From: Bacteroidales bacterium UBA932
GTDB taxonomy: Bacteria; Bacteroidota; Bacteroidia; Bacteroidales; UBA932
Reading direction: 5' to 3'
Assembly (NCBI GenBank): GCA_002293585.1
Contig: DBDM01000180.1
Span: 1,988-7,706, forward strand
DNA length: 5,719 nt
Shown here: positions 5,696 to 5,719 of the stretch, in pieces
How positions within the stretch are numbered: the stretch's first letter is position 1
Layout: each line of letters begins with the position of its first letter
The notes under the pieces: model-generated
Told to the model about the DNA's origin: nothing
What the model saw: the letters and a program-made list of their open reading frames with translations, nothing else
Database searches by the model: none
Translations under genes and position numbers: made by a program

Positions 5696-5719
5696 TCCTA
5701 ATCTCTTAATCTCCTAATT
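5696..5719. repeat. TCCTAATC octamer tandem repeat running off the right edge
   Basis: The three contiguous units are TCCTAATC, TCTTAATC and TCCTAATT, and the tract may continue outside. It lies directly downstream of the TATCTTTG element, the same promoter-repeat order as in front of apbE. Confidence 0.75.

Overview
The window looks like ordinary chromosomal DNA of a Bacteroidota bacterium, most likely Bacteroidales. The evidence is the Bacteroides-type GpsA (motif GPCHAEEVALERLSYLT, from memory of that family), promoter -7 elements of the TAnnTTTG type, no recognisable Shine-Dalgarno sequences, a lipoprotein ApbE, and intergenic tracts of 7-8 bp tandem repeats. The genus cannot be fixed from the sequence.

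Layout: (1) 1-1779 (+) is the 3' four fifths of the methylmalonyl-CoA mutase large subunit, entering from the left edge. (2) 1780-1940 is a convergent junction with a good hairpin terminator at 1815-1856. (3) 1941-2960 (-) is gpsA, glycerol-3-phosphate dehydrogenase. (4) 2961-3092 is a divergent promoter region with a 9-bp palindrome, a candidate promoter for each flank, and a GTAACTT repeat in the apbE leader. (5) 3093-4103 (+) is apbE, a lipoprotein FAD:protein FMN transferase. (6) 4104-4280 holds no gene but four different short tandem-repeat families in a row. (7) 4281-5658 (-) is the xseA-xseB operon for exonuclease VII, with a 14-nt overlap between the genes. (8) 5659-5719 carries back-to-back -7 elements and the start of another repeat tract leading off the right edge.

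The five proteins are housekeeping enzymes with no common pathway: propionate/succinate metabolism (MutB), phospholipid precursor synthesis (GpsA), flavinylation of exported proteins (ApbE) and single-stranded DNA degradation (XseAB). XseA and XseB form one enzyme; the others are neighbours only. I see no mobile element, CRISPR array, RNA gene or new defence system.

The unusual signal is the repeats. At least five families of degenerate 7-8 bp tandem repeats occupy every intergenic region and run into gene ends. One tract encodes most of the ApbE lipoprotein signal peptide, another encodes the last residues of XseA, a third supplies the xseB stop codon, and a fourth ends at the gpsA stop codon. 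Two tracts sit just downstream of predicted promoters, in 5' leaders.
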